This document shows positions 1 to 7,966 of a stretch of 64,000 nucleotides of DNA, one piece after another. The stretch comes from an uncultured Actinomycetes bacterium (lineage in GTDB: Bacteria > Actinomycetota > CADDZG01 > WHSQ01): contig CALMBW010000019.1 of the NCBI GenBank assembly GCA_937863385.1, positions 186,001-250,000 on the forward strand, written 5' to 3'. Positions within the stretch are counted from its first letter, which is position 1. Each line of letters starts with the position of its first letter. The notes beneath the pieces were generated by a model. The model did no database searches. It was not told the origin of the DNA and was given only the letters and a program-made list of their open reading frames with translations. Made by a program: the position numbers and the translations under genes.

Positions 1-158
1 GACCACCAAGCGGGCCGCTACGCCCGCGCCGCGCTCGGATCGGATATGGGTTGCCACCGCACTCCCTTTGAACTACGCCCAAAGGCATATGCAAGCCCCC
101 AGCAGACCTCTTGGGAAGGGGGTTTAAGGGATTTCCTTCCAGCCAGTAGGCCATCCGG

Positions 159-164
159 TAACTT
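159..164 (+). promoter_or_regulatory. Leaderless -10 box of MFS gene
   Basis: TAACTT ends six bases before the GTG start at 171 and no Shine-Dalgarno precedes that codon. A TANNNT box 6-7 nt from the start is the known layout of actinobacterial leaderless genes, so transcription probably starts at the GTG itself. The remaining left-edge bases (1-158) hold no gene I can support. Confidence 0.5.
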
Positions 165-170
165 TCCGCC

Positions 171-1451
171 GTGGAGAAAGCCGACGAGACCAAGCCCGAT
201 GTAGCGCCAGGCCTGCTCGCTCGGGTGCGGCGCATCTCGGTGGATATCAGCCCCCTGAAGAACTCCCCCGACTACAGGAGGCTGTGGTCTGCCAGCCTGG
301 TGTCGTACCTCGGGAGTTTCCTGACGGCGGTAGCGGTCCCTTACCAGGTCTACGAGCTGACCGGATCGACGGCCGCGGTGGGACTGATCGGTTTGGTTGA
401 ACTCTTCCCGCTGCTACTGCTCTCTCTCGTTGGGGGGGCGATCGCAGACGCCGTAGATAGACGCAAGTTGCTGCTGATCACAGAGAGCCTGACCGCGGCC
501 AGCTCTTTGGGACTCGCCTACAACGCGTCGCTAGACGATCCGCATGTCTGGCTGCTCTTCGTACTGGCGGGAGCCAACGCTGCGATGTACGCACTAGGCA
601 CCCCGGCATTCCGATCCTTGACCCCTCTATTCGTGAAGACCGATGACCTCTCCGCCGCGGCCGCTCTCTCAGGGATGTCGCGGACACTGAGCGCTGTAGC
701 GGGCCCTGCCGTGGCAGGTGTCTTGCTAGCGACCGTTGGGTTGACGCGCACGTACCTCTTCGACGCGGTCTCGTTCCTTGCCATCCTTGTCGCCGTCTTC
801 AGGATGCGGCCGGTCCCCGTGTCCTCAGACGAGGATCGCTTCACGTTCAAGTCGATCCTTGATGGAGTGAGGTTCCTTCGCGGCCGGCCGGTGCTGCAGG
901 GTTCTTTCATCGTGGACATCATCGCGATGGTCTTTGGGATGGCTACCGCACTCTTCCCAGCCGTGGCCGCAGAGTTGGGGGGACCTCAGGTACTGGGGCT
1001 TCTCTACTCCGCCCCCTACGCCGGAGCCCTCGTCGCCTCTTTGACCAGCGGCTGGACGGCCCGGGTCCACCGACACGGCTTGATCGTGTATCTAGCCGTC
1101 GCCGGATGGGCCATTTCCCTGATCGTTTTCGGGATGTCGAACACCTTGTGGCTGACCCTGTCGGCGCTCGCCGGCGCCGGAGCCTCGGACATGATCAGCG
1201 CCATCTTCCGCAGCACGATCCTTCAGACGGCAGCTCCGCCCAACATGATCGGGCGCCTCAGTGGTCTCGAACTAGCCGTTGTCACGAGCGGCCCATCGAT
1301 CGGCGACATCGAGGCAGGCTTGCTGGCTGCAGCAACCTCGGTGCGCTTCGCCATCGTCGCTGGTGGTGTTGCCTGCCTGGCAGGCATCGCCTTGATGACC
1401 GTGTTCTTGCCGCAGTTCGCGCTCTACGACTCTCGCGATCCGACGCCCTAA
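171..1451 (+). CDS. MFS transporter (MFS_3/EntS-like exporter)
   Basis: A 426-aa integral membrane protein with about 12 hydrophobic segments. A cytoplasmic N-terminus of about 30 residues leads into PDYRRLWSASLVSYLGSF, the usual opening of MFS_3/EntS-type exporters, and the loop between helices 2 and 3 has a motif-A-like GGAIADAVDRRKLL near residue 95. Family members export siderophores, drugs or other small molecules by proton antiport; the substrate cannot be read from sequence. The GTG start is chosen because it is preceded by a leaderless -10 box. It converges with the zinc-ribbon gene, with only 6 bp between the stops. A second MFS domain with the same fold is fused to dTMP kinase near 10 kb. 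Confidence 0.85.
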   Translation: MEKADETKPDVAPGLLARVRRISVDISPLKNSPDYRRLWSASLVSYLGSFLTAVAVPYQVYELTGSTAAVGLIGLVELFPLLLLSLVGGAIADAVDRRKLLLITESLTAASSLGLAYNASLDDPHVWLLFVLAGANAAMYALGTPAFRSLTPLFVKTDDLSAAAALSGMSRTLSAVAGPAVAGVLLATVGLTRTYLFDAVSFLAILVAVFRMRPVPVSSDEDRFTFKSILDGVRFLRGRPVLQGSFIVDIIAMVFGMATALFPAVAAELGGPQVLGLLYSAPYAGALVASLTSGWTARVHRHGLIVYLAVAGWAISLIVFGMSNTLWLTLSALAGAGASDMISAIFRSTILQTAAPPNMIGRLSGLELAVVTSGPSIGDIEAGLLAAATSVRFAIVAGGVACLAGIALMTVFLPQFALYDSRDPTP

Positions 1452-1457
1452 GGGTTG

Positions 1458-1784
1458 CTAGGCGTTAACCGGGGCCTCGCCTACGTGCAGGGTCCTGTAG
1501 TAAGCCTCGCGGGCACTTTGGAATGCGTCTTCCACACTGCCGCCGCTGCGGCGCGCGTTCCAAGCTGCCTCACGGGCAGCTATCGCGGCGTCCCGGCTGA
1601 AATCCGCGCCACTCACACGCAGATCGGTGATCCAATCCCGCACCGAGGGGATGTCGTGATTCGAGCGGCGGTCCCCCTGAAATGCTCCTTGCGCCGGCGC
1701 ATTACAACTAGGACACGCCGTGAGGCGAGCACCCGAAGTTCGTAGGACTGCACCGCAACTTCTACAAGAGATCTCGAACGACAT
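1458..1784 (-). CDS. Small zinc-ribbon hypothetical protein
   Basis: A 108-aa soluble protein. The N-terminal 30 residues carry two Cys pairs, CRSC and CPSC (residues 7-10 and 25-28), which look like a four-Cys zinc ribbon. The remainder is a helical region with alternating Ala and charged residues and no motif I recognise. The ATG at 1784 is preceded by GGGGGAG at good spacing. It is the only gene between the MFS exporter and the AI-2E-family permease and may be monocistronic. The frame is supported by the paired Cys motifs and the ribosome-binding site; the function is unknown. Confidence 0.6.
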   Translation of the reverse strand: MSFEISCRSCGAVLRTSGARLTACPSCNAPAQGAFQGDRRSNHDIPSVRDWITDLRVSGADFSRDAAIAAREAAWNARRSGGSVEDAFQSAREAYYRTLHVGEAPVNA

Positions 1785-1861
1785 CGTTCTCCCCCTAGCC
1801 CGCTCTGCCCCTCACCCGTCGATAACGCTGCCCCAATGATGCATCTTTCGTCAAGAGGCGA

Positions 1862-3025
1862 TCAGGTGGGCTCGGGTTGCGGCTCGACAGCGCTGCGGGT
1901 GAGCTCGTCATCCAAGACCTCGTGTCGCTTCAGATAGGTAGAAAGGCCCGCCTGGACGATCGCCGCCGCGGGTAGCGCCAAGAATGCGCCGATCGCCCCC
2001 ATCAAGCTTCCGCCCGCGATCGCTGCGGCGAATGCCACGGCCGGGTGGAGCTGCATCGTGCGTGCCGTGATACGGGGGCTGAGCAAGTAGTTCTCGACCT
2101 GTTGGTAGACCGCGAAGTAGATCGCCAGGATCAGGGCCGAAACGGGCTCGTTCAACAAGGCAACGAGCAGCGGTACAGCAGCCGCGATGTAAGTGCCCAC
2201 CACCGGAATGAACTGGGACAACAATCCCGTCCACAGAGCAAGTGGCAAGGCGAAGGGAACATCGAGGACGGTCATAGCGATGAATGACGCAACCCCCGAG
2301 ACGACCGCCAGCAGGAGCCGGGAGTACAAGTAGCCCCCGGTCTTCTCGATCGCTACGTCCCAGGCCCACAGCACCTCTCGCTGGCGAGCGGGAGGCAGGA
2401 TCGAACAGACGGTGCGCCGCAGACGGGGTCCATCGGCAACCAGGTAGAAGGTGAACAATCCGATGGTGAACAGCTGGAACACAGCGCCAAGGATCGCGGC
2501 CCCCACGCCGAGCAGGTTCCCCGCTAGGTTGCGGGCATAGTCCGCCAGCGAAACGTCAACCCCGCGCAACTGCTCGACGATCTTGTCACTCGATATCTCG
2601 TAGTCGAACCACCGTTGCGAGTATTCGCTGACCGTGTCCAAGTAGGTGGGAACGTTGTCGATGAGATCCCGGACCTGCTGGATGACCAGAGGGATCATCG
2701 ATGCGACGAGCACAGTTCCCAGCACGAAGAGGCCGAACAACAACACGGCCGTCGCGAGTCCTCGTCTCCATCCCCGCTGCTGCAACCAGTTCACGCCAGG
2801 TTCTAGAGCGAAGGACAAGAACAGCGCGATCATCAGCCAGATCAACAGGTCGCGCAGCTTGATGACCACTTGCCATGCGCCTAGAGCCGCTGCGACCGAC
2901 AGGATCGCGATAAGGATCACGCGCGGAACCCACTTGGGCATGCCCGACCCCAGTGTCTCGGGGACATCCAGCAAAGTCGCGTCCGAAGCCTCCGGCACCT
3001 GGGGTGTGCGTGGTCTTTGATCCAT
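1862..3025 (-). CDS. AI-2E family transporter (PerM/UPF0118)
   Basis: A 387-aa membrane protein with seven to eight predicted helices: two near residues 35-75, one near 95-118, then a long soluble loop and a C-terminal group of helices from about 175 to 360. The order and the C-terminal run ALPLALWTGLLSQFIPVVG followed by a helix pair match AI-2E/PerM proteins, which include the TqsA autoinducer exporter and Na+/H+-antiporter-like members. The substrate is not predictable. The ATG at 3025 follows a TACGCT box by 7 nt with no Shine-Dalgarno, suggesting a leaderless message. It lies downstream of the substrate-binding protein on the same strand. Confidence 0.88.
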   Translation of the reverse strand: MDQRPRTPQVPEASDATLLDVPETLGSGMPKWVPRVILIAILSVAAALGAWQVVIKLRDLLIWLMIALFLSFALEPGVNWLQQRGWRRGLATAVLLFGLFVLGTVLVASMIPLVIQQVRDLIDNVPTYLDTVSEYSQRWFDYEISSDKIVEQLRGVDVSLADYARNLAGNLLGVGAAILGAVFQLFTIGLFTFYLVADGPRLRRTVCSILPPARQREVLWAWDVAIEKTGGYLYSRLLLAVVSGVASFIAMTVLDVPFALPLALWTGLLSQFIPVVGTYIAAAVPLLVALLNEPVSALILAIYFAVYQQVENYLLSPRITARTMQLHPAVAFAAAIAGGSLMGAIGAFLALPAAAIVQAGLSTYLKRHEVLDDELTRSAVEPQPEPT

Positions 3026-3032
3026 CTCGCTC

Positions 3033-3038
3033 AGCGTA
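3033..3038 (-). promoter_or_regulatory. Leaderless -10 box of AI-2E gene
   Basis: On the minus strand TACGCT is followed by seven bases (GAGCGAG) and the ATG. No Shine-Dalgarno is present. Confidence 0.45.
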
Positions 3039-3083
3039 TCTGTGAGACCACTACTCCGCCCGGAACCCTGGCATCGTTACATG

Positions 3084-4277
3084 CTAGAAACCAGAAACGA
3101 ATGCCTTGGTGGTATGCCATCGTTCATCTGCACAGTCGGCTTCGAGCAGATGCGCCTTTCGAGCGACGAAGGATCCGCCAGAAGCGAACCGGAGGCGAGG
3201 GCCGATGCCCGTGGCGATCGTCGCATCGGTGACCGCTCGAACGAAATTCCCACGGGTCAGCCCTCGTGGCGCTGCCTCTAACATCTCGGCGAGGTTCCTA
3301 CCCAGGGCCCAGCCCGCCCAGGTGGTGTCGTCCCCCTGCACTCCATACAACTTCTGCATCGCCTTGTCGTGTGTGTCGTCATAGTCATTTCGGCCGGCGA
3401 ACGCGGGCACGTAAGACAACATCTCAGCCATCAACTCGTCATTGCTCTGGTTGCACATGAGCCCGACGATGCCGTCGTTTCCCAGCATCGGTGCCATCCC
3501 CGCCCAGCGAACCGCGGCCCCCTGATTGCGTAACGCGCCTTCCAGCTGGATCCAGAAAGTCGGCCGTCCCAAGAAAACGGCATTGTCGATCCCCGCGACT
3601 GCCATCTCAGAGGCGATCATCTGGGCTTGGGCTGACCCTGCTGTGATCGGAACCGATCGATCTAGGTCCACCGACGCCCCGCGATCATCCATGGCTGCCT
3701 TGAACCGATCGCGCGCCGTCCGGTAAACGGGCGTATCCGGCCACACGATCGCGTTCTGCTGGGTCAAGGCGTCGTGGGCCTCAACCAACAGATCGGCAAG
3801 CATCGACGCCTGCCTCCCGTAATGCATCGATGTCGCGAAGTAGCGAGGAAGCTTCTTCATGCCAGACGTCGAGGCGCCCCACGAGACGTAAGGAACACCG
3901 GCCTTATCGGCGTAGCGGCCACAAGCCATGATCTGCTCTGCCCCGGCGACCCCGACCAGCAAGAAGACGTCGTCGTCTTCCACCATCTCCTTGCACACCG
4001 CTTCGGCTTGCGTTGGGCTTGAGTTGTCGTTACGAAGGATGACATCGACGTAGCGTCCGTTGATCTCGATCCCCTTATCTTCCAGCCACCGGAAATAGAG
4101 GTCCGCCCCACGCTCCACCGAGCTAGCGGGAAGTGGAACCGCGCCCGTGGTCGGGGCATGGATACCGATCTTGATCCGCTTCGGCGTGACGCCCGGAGCA
4201 TCCAACGGAGACGCCGCTGCGGAACCCGAAAAGGTCATCACGGATAGGCCCGCCGCAAACAGCGTGATGATTCGCAT
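3084..4277 (-). CDS. ABC transporter substrate-binding protein (Peripla_BP_6)
   Basis: A 397-aa secreted protein. Residues 1-22 form a signal peptide ending SGSAAAS; there is no lipobox Cys, so it is either free or anchored by other means. The mature part begins with the TPKRIKIGIHAPTTGAVPLP strand typical of branched-chain amino acid or amide binding proteins and keeps the two-lobed periplasmic-binding fold, for example NDNSSPTQAEAVCKEMVEDD near residue 100. No permease or ATPase genes flank it, so it is an orphan here; the partner transporter must be elsewhere, or the protein serves as a sensor. It is divergent from the SagB-like gene, sharing the 62-bp region between 4278 and 4339. Confidence 0.85.
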   Translation of the reverse strand: MRIITLFAAGLSVMTFSGSAAASPLDAPGVTPKRIKIGIHAPTTGAVPLPASSVERGADLYFRWLEDKGIEINGRYVDVILRNDNSSPTQAEAVCKEMVEDDDVFLLVGVAGAEQIMACGRYADKAGVPYVSWGASTSGMKKLPRYFATSMHYGRQASMLADLLVEAHDALTQQNAIVWPDTPVYRTARDRFKAAMDDRGASVDLDRSVPITAGSAQAQMIASEMAVAGIDNAVFLGRPTFWIQLEGALRNQGAAVRWAGMAPMLGNDGIVGLMCNQSNDELMAEMLSYVPAFAGRNDYDDTHDKAMQKLYGVQGDDTTWAGWALGRNLAEMLEAAPRGLTRGNFVRAVTDATIATGIGPRLRFASGGSFVARKAHLLEADCADERWHTTKAFVSGF

Positions 4278-4326
4278 GCCAACTACTTGGACATCGGCTC
4301 GCCCAAGTCCTTCCCTGCCGGTGACG

Positions 4327-4332
4327 TAGGTT
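4327..4332 (+). promoter_or_regulatory. Leaderless -10 box of SagB-like gene
   Basis: TAGGTT stands seven bases before the ATG at 4340, with no Shine-Dalgarno. The box overlaps the alternative TTG at 4331 and so argues for the ATG as the real start. Confidence 0.5.
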
Positions 4333-4339
4333 GCGGGTC

Positions 4340-5776
4340 ATGGACTTCGACTCGGGGGCCGGGCTACTGCACCGGTTGACCTCCTACGAACCCGGCCGCG
4401 ACTGGGATGTACCGGTCGACCATCCGCTGATCCGTCAGGACCTCGAGCCCAACGACCCCGCGCTCCTCCCGCCTCCGGTCAAGATCTATCCCACCGGGCT
4501 CCCCCGGGTATCTCTGCCCCGGGACCTTCCATCGCCAGAGATCGCCGCGACGGACGTGCTGGCGGGCCGGGCTGCACGCAAGCTCGATCTCGATGCAGCA
4601 CAGCTCGGCAGGATCCTTTTCCTCGGCGCAGGAGTGGTGCGCACCTCGGTCCACCGCATCGGCAAGATGATGTTTCGAGCATCCGGGTCGGCCGGGGGGC
4701 GCTTCCCGCTGGAGGTCTACGCGAGCACGCGTGGCATCAAGGGCGTTCCCGATGGGGTGCACTGGTACGACCCCGTCGAGCACGCTCTGATCCAGGTCGG
4801 TCCCGCCGCCGGCGGGGAGCGCACAACGCTCATCGTGACGGGGATCCCGTGGCGAACCGGCTGGCGCTACTCCGAGCGCGGCTGGAGACACCTCTATTGG
4901 GATGGCGGCACCCTGATCTCGCAACTGTGGGCGTCAGGAGACGCTGCCGGGCTTCAACCTCAGCTCCGAACGCTCTTTGCCGACGTGGCGATCGCGGCGC
5001 TCGTCGGTGCCGACTGCGTTCACGAATACCCCTTGGCATTGTTAACCCTTGGCGCGGGAGCTCCCGCGATCGAAAGCCGCGGCCCCGCGACGCATGGGCA
5101 ACTGGATGAGATCGAGCTACCGCTGTGCACGCTTGCGCAACATGCCGGGTTTCGCACCGACCTGGGGGACGCGTGGCCGGCAGGCCGCGCGATCGCGGTC
5201 CATGGTTCTTCCGACCCGCTGGACACGGTCATCTTGCGGCGCGGTTCGCAACGTCTCATGGATCCCGACAGGACGTTGCCACGCGACTCTCTGGTTTGGC
5301 CTCTGCAAGCTTCTATGCGCGGCATCTCGGTGCCGCACTGGGTGGTGGTCCACGGGGTGGATAACACCGAGCCGGGCATCTACAGATGGCCCGACCTGAG
5401 CACCCCTATCATCGCAGGAGATCTGCGAGAAGAACTGTTGCGGATCTGTCTCGATCAGAACCTGGGCAGTGACGCTGCCTACGTCGTTATCGGGGCGATC
5501 CCATCCGGCCAGCTCGACGACCGCAGCTACCGCGATGCACAACTCGCGGCCGGGATCGTCGAAGGAAGGCTGCACCTCGCCGCCTACGCACTGGGGGCCG
5601 GAGCATCGGGCATGACCTTCCTCGACTCCGAGGTCCCCGCACTTCTCAAGCAGCCCGGTGATCTCGTGACCTTGCTCTTCACCTGCGTCGGGGTTCCCGA
5701 ATACAGGTCCCGCCCCGGCGGAAAACCCGGAGTCCCCGTCGAAGTCACCTCCGTTCACCCCCGCTTCAAGCCCTAA
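4340..5776 (+). CDS. SagB/ThcOx-family dehydrogenase (double nitroreductase fold)
   Basis: A 478-aa soluble protein with two nitroreductase-like halves. The N-terminal half begins LLHRLTSYEPGRDWDVP and has ARKLDLDAAQLGRILFLGAG around residue 80, followed by the RFPLEVYASTRGIKGVPDG block that is diagnostic of SagB/ThcOx proteins. The second half repeats the pattern and ends with AAGIVEGRLHLAAYALGAG and SGMTFLDSEVPALL. These FMN enzymes oxidise azolines in RiPP pathways, but many stand-alone members exist with unknown substrates. No YcaO, E1-like or precursor gene lies nearby, so a RiPP role is not supported here. It ends before a strong bidirectional terminator shared with the PhoX gene. Confidence 0.8.
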   Translation: MDFDSGAGLLHRLTSYEPGRDWDVPVDHPLIRQDLEPNDPALLPPPVKIYPTGLPRVSLPRDLPSPEIAATDVLAGRAARKLDLDAAQLGRILFLGAGVVRTSVHRIGKMMFRASGSAGGRFPLEVYASTRGIKGVPDGVHWYDPVEHALIQVGPAAGGERTTLIVTGIPWRTGWRYSERGWRHLYWDGGTLISQLWASGDAAGLQPQLRTLFADVAIAALVGADCVHEYPLALLTLGAGAPAIESRGPATHGQLDEIELPLCTLAQHAGFRTDLGDAWPAGRAIAVHGSSDPLDTVILRRGSQRLMDPDRTLPRDSLVWPLQASMRGISVPHWVVVHGVDNTEPGIYRWPDLSTPIIAGDLREELLRICLDQNLGSDAAYVVIGAIPSGQLDDRSYRDAQLAAGIVEGRLHLAAYALGAGASGMTFLDSEVPALLKQPGDLVTLLFTCVGVPEYRSRPGGKPGVPVEVTSVHPRFKP

Positions 5777-5803
5777 CCAGGTTGGGTTTTGCGATCCTGC
5801 ACC

Positions 5804-5850
5804 ATCAGTCCGTAGAAAGTAGCGATATCCGAAACTATCTACGGACTGAT
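5804..5850. repeat. Perfect 13-bp inverted repeat
   Basis: ATCAGTCCGTAGA (5804-5816) and its exact complement TCTACGGACTGAT (5838-5850) enclose a 21-nt loop containing GATATC. It lies between the SagB-like stop and a classical terminator. It could be a second hairpin of a tandem terminator, but no T-run follows. Confidence 0.7.
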
Positions 5851-5891
5851 CCCAGTGCTGGACCGGCGCTCTTGTCATCACAGCTCGCGAG

Positions 5892-5921
5892 CAGGGGGCC
5901 GGCGAAACCGGCCCCCTGTCT
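5892..5921. terminator. Bidirectional intrinsic terminator
   Basis: An 11-bp perfect stem, CAGGGGGCCGG (5892-5902) with CCGGCCCCCTG (5908-5918), loop CGAAA, is followed by TCTT on the plus strand. It separates two convergent genes and can serve both. Confidence 0.8.
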
Positions 5922-5949
5922 TGCGCTGATCGACAGCTAGTAGCCGGAA

Positions 5950-7518
5950 CTACTCTTCGTTCTCGTCGTCGTCGTCATCATCGTCGTCATCGTCGTCGTC
6001 GTCGTCATCAGCCGGTGCGATGGCGACCAGTTGATCGGCCGTGCCGGTCTGTCCGGAGTGCATCCGGTGGACGAGCAGGGTCTCTTCGTTGACGACGGCC
6101 GCCAGCGCCGGGTCCCACTCTTCGACGTAGTCCTCGGTGCCCTCCATGAGGAAGTAGACGCCGGACGGTTCTGCCGCACAGTCCTTGAGCGCAGCGAAGC
6201 GCTGCACCGTGCTGGCTTGCTCGCGTCGGGCACCGTTCTTGGCCTCATCATCGTCATCCTCGTTGCCCCGCTCCCAAGGAGCTGCGATCCAGATGTCGTC
6301 GCCGGCAGTCTTGTTCGGAGGGTTACCACCGGGATCCTCGGTGATCACAAGATTGCCTTCTTCGTCCAATGCGAGGTTGTCCGGAGAGTCGAAGTCCGAA
6401 GCGACGTTGCTCGTGCCGGTCGACGTGGTGTGTGGTTCGGAACCGTCGTAGACGTAGTGGTAGGCGAACGGCCGGTTCTTGTTGGTGAGATCGACGGTCA
6501 GGATCTCGTCGGTACCGGTGATCGCGACGTAGAGCGTCTTGCCGGAGTTGTTCACGTCCACACCCGTGGAAGTGCCGGTCTCGACGTCCTCAGGACGCTG
6601 GTACTCGTTAGCTCCCTTGTTTTCAGCCTCGCGGTCCGAGTTCACTTGCGAGGCAGCGCGGTCGAGAGCGACCCACCGGCCTTCGCCGTCATGCCGGTTG
6701 GTGCTCTGAAGGGCGTAGAGCTGACCGGTCGCCAAGGGGTTGCTGCGGTCGTCACCCTCGAAACGGAAGATGCCACCCGAAGCGCCGGTAGTCGTTGCAC
6801 CGTTGCTCTCGGCGATCCCATAGAGGTTGCCGCGGCTGTCGAAGCGAAGGCCTTCGTGCGAGCGGGAACCGACCGCCGGCCGAGCACGGATACCGTCCTG
6901 CGTGTAGTCGCTCGTCCCGTCTTCCGGTGCAGTGATCGGCTCGCGCGAGGGATCGAGCTGCGAAGGGTCGTCGAGGTCAAGGAAGAACTCGTAGACGAGT
7001 CCGGCTTCGGCTTGCGGAACCGATGGGTCCTTGGCCTTCGAGGACGTGACTTCTTCGGCAGCGATGATCGTGTTCCACGGAGTCCACGCCAGACCGTCGA
7101 AGCGCTCGAAATCGGCTCGCTCGGCGATCACTTCCGTCGCACCGGTCTGGAGGTCGAGCACGCTCAGGGCTGCGCCGGTACCGGTTTCATGCGTGCGGTA
7201 AACGTAACGACCCTCGTCTACCCCACCTTCGTTCTGGGTGTTCATGTCCCACAGATCGTTGGGGATGACACCGGTTCCGCCCGGAGGCGGAGCGTCCTCT
7301 TCGAGGATCACCTGCTGGTCGTATCCAGCCGGGACCACGAATGGCTTGGCCTCGTATCCGGTCGGTTCTCCCGGACATGTGACCGGCGCCACCGGCTCGA
7401 ACTCCTCGAACGGCGAGTAGTCGGCTCGGGTATCGGTTGCGCCATTACCCGCAGTAGCGGGCACAGCTCCCATCAGAAGCGCCACTCCGATAGCGGCGCC
7501 AAGTGTCTTCTTGCGCAT
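5950..7518 (-). CDS. Secreted PhoX/DUF839-family protein with poly-Asp tail
   Basis: A 522-aa exported protein. Residues 1-22 (RKKTLGAAIGVALLMGAVPA) are a signal peptide. The body carries DUF839/PhoX beta-propeller features: DLWDMNTQNEGG, FDGLAWTPWNTIIAAEE, SHEGLRFDSRGNLYG, and DNLALDEEGNLVITEDPGG. PhoX enzymes are Ca/Fe-dependent alkaline phosphatases, but many DUF839 proteins are untested, so phosphatase activity is inferred. The C-terminus ends in fifteen consecutive Asp and then ENEE, and another acidic patch EDDDDE lies about 60 residues earlier; both are candidate Ca2+-binding or wall-interacting segments. The start at 7518 is preferred over 7641 because GGAAGGAAGGGAGAG precedes this ATG and the signal peptide begins there. 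Confidence 0.85.
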   Translation of the reverse strand: MRKKTLGAAIGVALLMGAVPATAGNGATDTRADYSPFEEFEPVAPVTCPGEPTGYEAKPFVVPAGYDQQVILEEDAPPPGGTGVIPNDLWDMNTQNEGGVDEGRYVYRTHETGTGAALSVLDLQTGATEVIAERADFERFDGLAWTPWNTIIAAEEVTSSKAKDPSVPQAEAGLVYEFFLDLDDPSQLDPSREPITAPEDGTSDYTQDGIRARPAVGSRSHEGLRFDSRGNLYGIAESNGATTTGASGGIFRFEGDDRSNPLATGQLYALQSTNRHDGEGRWVALDRAASQVNSDREAENKGANEYQRPEDVETGTSTGVDVNNSGKTLYVAITGTDEILTVDLTNKNRPFAYHYVYDGSEPHTTSTGTSNVASDFDSPDNLALDEEGNLVITEDPGGNPPNKTAGDDIWIAAPWERGNEDDDDEAKNGARREQASTVQRFAALKDCAAEPSGVYFLMEGTEDYVEEWDPALAAVVNEETLLVHRMHSGQTGTADQLVAIAPADDDDDDDDDDDDDDDENEE

Positions 7519-7687
7519 GTCTCTCCCTTCCTTCCAGGTTGGAACCTGTTCCTCAAAAAGAAGGTAGGAGGCCGACGTGAACGAGCCGTTGCCCCCTCTT
7601 TGCCGATGGTGGGCCAGGAAAGGAAGAGTCGGCGAAGGCAACCTGAAGAAGCAGGCAGAAGGGCGCCGCTCTCGCTTCGCTGCGCTC
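7519..7687. other. Gene-free leader of PhoX gene
   Basis: No convincing gene. It holds the PhoX ribosome-binding site and presumably its promoter. Near 7657-7687 it grades into an incomplete upstream copy (GGGCGCC then CTCTCGCTTCGCTGCGCTC) of the tandem repeat that follows. Confidence 0.6.
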
Positions 7688-7873
7688 GGAGCCGGGGAGG
7701 GGAATCGAAAGAAGCTATCTGAGTCCCCTCGCGCTTTGCGGGCGCCGGCCCGTCTCTCTCGCTTCGCTCGGAGCCGGGGAGGGGAATCGAAAGAAGCTAT
7801 CTGAGTCCCCTCGCGCCCTGCGGGCGCCGGCCCGTCTCTCTCGCTTCGCTCGGAGCCGGGGAGGGGAATCGAA
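7688..7873. repeat. 82-bp tandem repeat containing tRNA-Thr 3' end
   Basis: Two full 82-bp units (7688-7769 and 7770-7851) differ at only two positions (ttt versus ccc context near 7737 and 7819). A third, partial copy of 22 bp (7852-7873) is the genuine 3' end of the tRNA-Thr gene. Each unit therefore begins with the last part of the tRNA (acceptor 3' strand and half the T-arm) followed by about 60 bp of downstream sequence. The copies lack the 5' half of the T-stem and cannot be functional tRNAs. Confidence 0.9.
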
Positions 7874-7926
7874 CCCCTGACCTATTCATTACGAGTGAAT
7901 CGCTCTGCCGACTGAGCTACCCCGGC
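7854..7926 (-). tRNA. tRNA-Thr (anticodon CGT)
   Basis: A 73-nt cloverleaf on the minus strand. The acceptor GCCGGGG pairs with CCCCGGC, discriminator T. D-arm is GCTC-AGTCGGCA-GAGC, anticodon arm ATTCA-CTCGTAA-TGAAT with CGT reading ACG, variable AGGTC, and T-arm AGGGG-TTCGATT-CCCCT. CCA is not encoded. It lies 40 bp downstream of holB on the same strand and may be read through from that operon or have its own promoter. Confidence 0.97.
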
Positions 7927-7966
7927 CAGGTACGGTGCGCAACTCTACAAGCTCTGATGCTTAGTT

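Noticed and set aside
1-57. Possible gene start running off the left edge on the minus strand (GTG at 57)
   Set aside because: Only 19 codons are visible and no motif can be judged.
6031-7722. 563-aa plus-strand frame antisense to the PhoX gene
   Set aside because: It is a shadow frame: the minus strand has a signal peptide, ribosome site and PhoX motifs, while this frame has no recognisable features.
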